Below, in pieces: positions 63,424-64,000 of a stretch of 64,000 nt of DNA. Position 1 is the first letter of the stretch. Each line of letters begins with the position of its first letter. Under the pieces are notes generated by a model. It did no database searches and had not been told where the DNA came from. It saw nothing but the letters and a program-made list of their open reading frames with translations. This stretch comes from Pseudomonadota bacterium. Its GTDB lineage: Bacteria > Pseudomonadota > Alphaproteobacteria > Micavibrionales > CSBR16-224. A program made the position numbers and the translations under genes. The stretch covers positions 2,318,735-2,382,734 of the forward strand of contig CP053449.1 of the NCBI GenBank assembly GCA_013285465.1, given 5' to 3'.

Positions 63424-63458
63424 AAAAGGCCTCCCGAAAGGAGGCCTTTTCTTTTTTT
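63424..63458. terminator. Intrinsic terminator
   Basis: AAAAGGCCTCC (63424-63434) and GGAGGCCTTTT (63440-63450) form an 11-bp stem with a 5-base loop, then T-rich sequence. It ends the pgi run. Confidence 0.92.
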
Positions 63459-63479
63459 ACTGTGCTCCAAATTCTTTCT

Positions 63480-64000
63480 TTACGGGGCCTGCTGCTGCAT
63501 CGGCTGTTGTTGCGGCGGTTGCTGACCGCCCCCCATCATCATCATCATGGCATCCTGACCGTTCACCAGCATTTTTCCTTCACGGCTGACGACGAAATCA
63601 TAGGTTAAGACGGATTGTCCGGTCTTTTCATCCGTTCCCGGCTTGCCAAGCTGCTGTACCAGCATCAACGGCATCAGCGCCTGCTGCATCATCGGCGGCA
63701 GTTCCTGCGCTTTTGCCTGACTTTCCGCCAGCATCTCGTTCAAATTACGCAACCGTCCGAAGAATTGTGCCGTAAATCCGAACATGGCCGTATTGTCGGC
63801 AACCGCCTCACCTTTCAGCGATGTTCCCAAAGCCGGCATATCAACAGCGTGGTTTTCAAGCGTATATTTGGTTCCGGCCTCGCTCAGCATTTGCTGGATT
63901 GCCGCCATATTCAAACCTTCCGCACCGCGCGCATCCGGCTGCAATGCCGTACTCAACAGCGACAACAAGCCTTTCATCGGCATATTGGTAACATTCATTT
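63480..64000 (-). CDS. C-terminal part of an unrecognised protein (cut by window end)
   Basis: The frame is open to the right edge, so the visible 173 codons are probably the end of a longer gene. The part seen is soluble, with a TALQPDARGAEGLNMAAIQQML helix, a beta-like section (GTSLKGEAVADNTAMFGFTAQ) and a tail of Met, Gln and Pro (MMMMMGGGQQPPQQQP). A DUF945/YdgA-like export-related protein is conceivable from the middle part, but I cannot show it. Confidence 0.5.
   Translation of the reverse strand, partial: MNVTNMPMKGLLSLLSTALQPDARGAEGLNMAAIQQMLSEAGTKYTLENHAVDMPALGTSLKGEAVADNTAMFGFTAQFFGRLRNLNEMLAESQAKAQELPPMMQQALMPLMLVQQLGKPGTDEKTGQSVLTYDFVVSREGKMLVNGQDAMMMMMGGGQQPPQQQPMQQQAP

Noticed and set aside
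1-64000. CRISPR array, insertion sequence or prophage
   Set aside because: No regularly spaced direct repeats, transposase, integrase or phage structural gene was seen anywhere in the window.

Overview
This looks like the chromosome of a flagellated, Gram-negative alphaproteobacterium of moderate GC. The pointers are DUF2336 and DUF6898-type proteins, a fliL-fliM-motE flagellar block, the ffh-rpsP-rimM and rpsB-tsf orders, a PrpC-type short citrate synthase and a GcdH-type glutaryl-CoA dehydrogenase. A deep lineage of the Micavibrio/Rhodospirillales kind would fit, but the lineage is an inference. I saw no prophage, insertion sequence, CRISPR array or rRNA. All calls come from reading the sequence and translations; no database search was run.

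Layout. 1-6.9 kb is an anaerobic and nitrosative block: nrdD-nrdG, a membrane fatty-acid-hydroxylase (sterol desaturase) protein and a quinol-type nitric oxide reductase, each preceded by an FNR/FixK/Dnr-type dyad at a spacing that fits activation. 7-13 kb holds an ankyrin protein and a heavy-metal RND efflux locus (secreted protein, CusB, CusA). 13.2-20.1 kb runs between two tRNA-Ser genes and contains a membrane spermidine-synthase-like fusion, a hypothetical protein, a RatA/COQ10 protein, an ankyrin protein, an ABC-F ATPase and an AT-rich orphan beside the second tRNA. 20.2-23.1 kb is ffh-rpsP-rimM. dgkA-eptA follows, and then the flagellar operon fliL-fliM-motE plus two MotB-like genes (25.4-29.2 kb).

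29.3-38.6 kb has DUF6898, glutaryl-CoA dehydrogenase, ssb, an alpha/beta hydrolase, an SPFH protein behind an unusual structured leader, a GExH (TraB/EreA-like) protein, EttA and an M3 peptidase. 38.7-44.7 kb has DUF2336, gltX, a ChaC-like protein, tsf and rpsB. 45.3-53.5 kb has a TelA-like coiled-coil protein, a glycine-zipper lipoprotein, pdxH-tsaC-pgk, an ankyrin protein, tdk and a zincin-like protein. 53.6-59.6 kb has citrate synthase and a small usher-type secretion locus with two pilin-like subunits but no chaperone. 59.8-63.4 kb is pgi, a GH13 alpha-glucosidase and a Rap1a-like secreted protein. Both window ends cut genes.

Themes. The strongest regulatory signal is the trio of FNR-type boxes in the first 4.2 kb. 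A second is a shared TTGACATA promoter in front of four mostly uncharacterised genes. Other points worth following are a MotB paralogue lacking the proton-carrying Asp, acidic tails on S16 and S2, tRNA-Ser-linked repeats, a tRNA-like structured leader before the SPFH gene, a leader before the DUF4402 pilin that loosely resembles a c-di-GMP riboswitch, and three separate ankyrin proteins.
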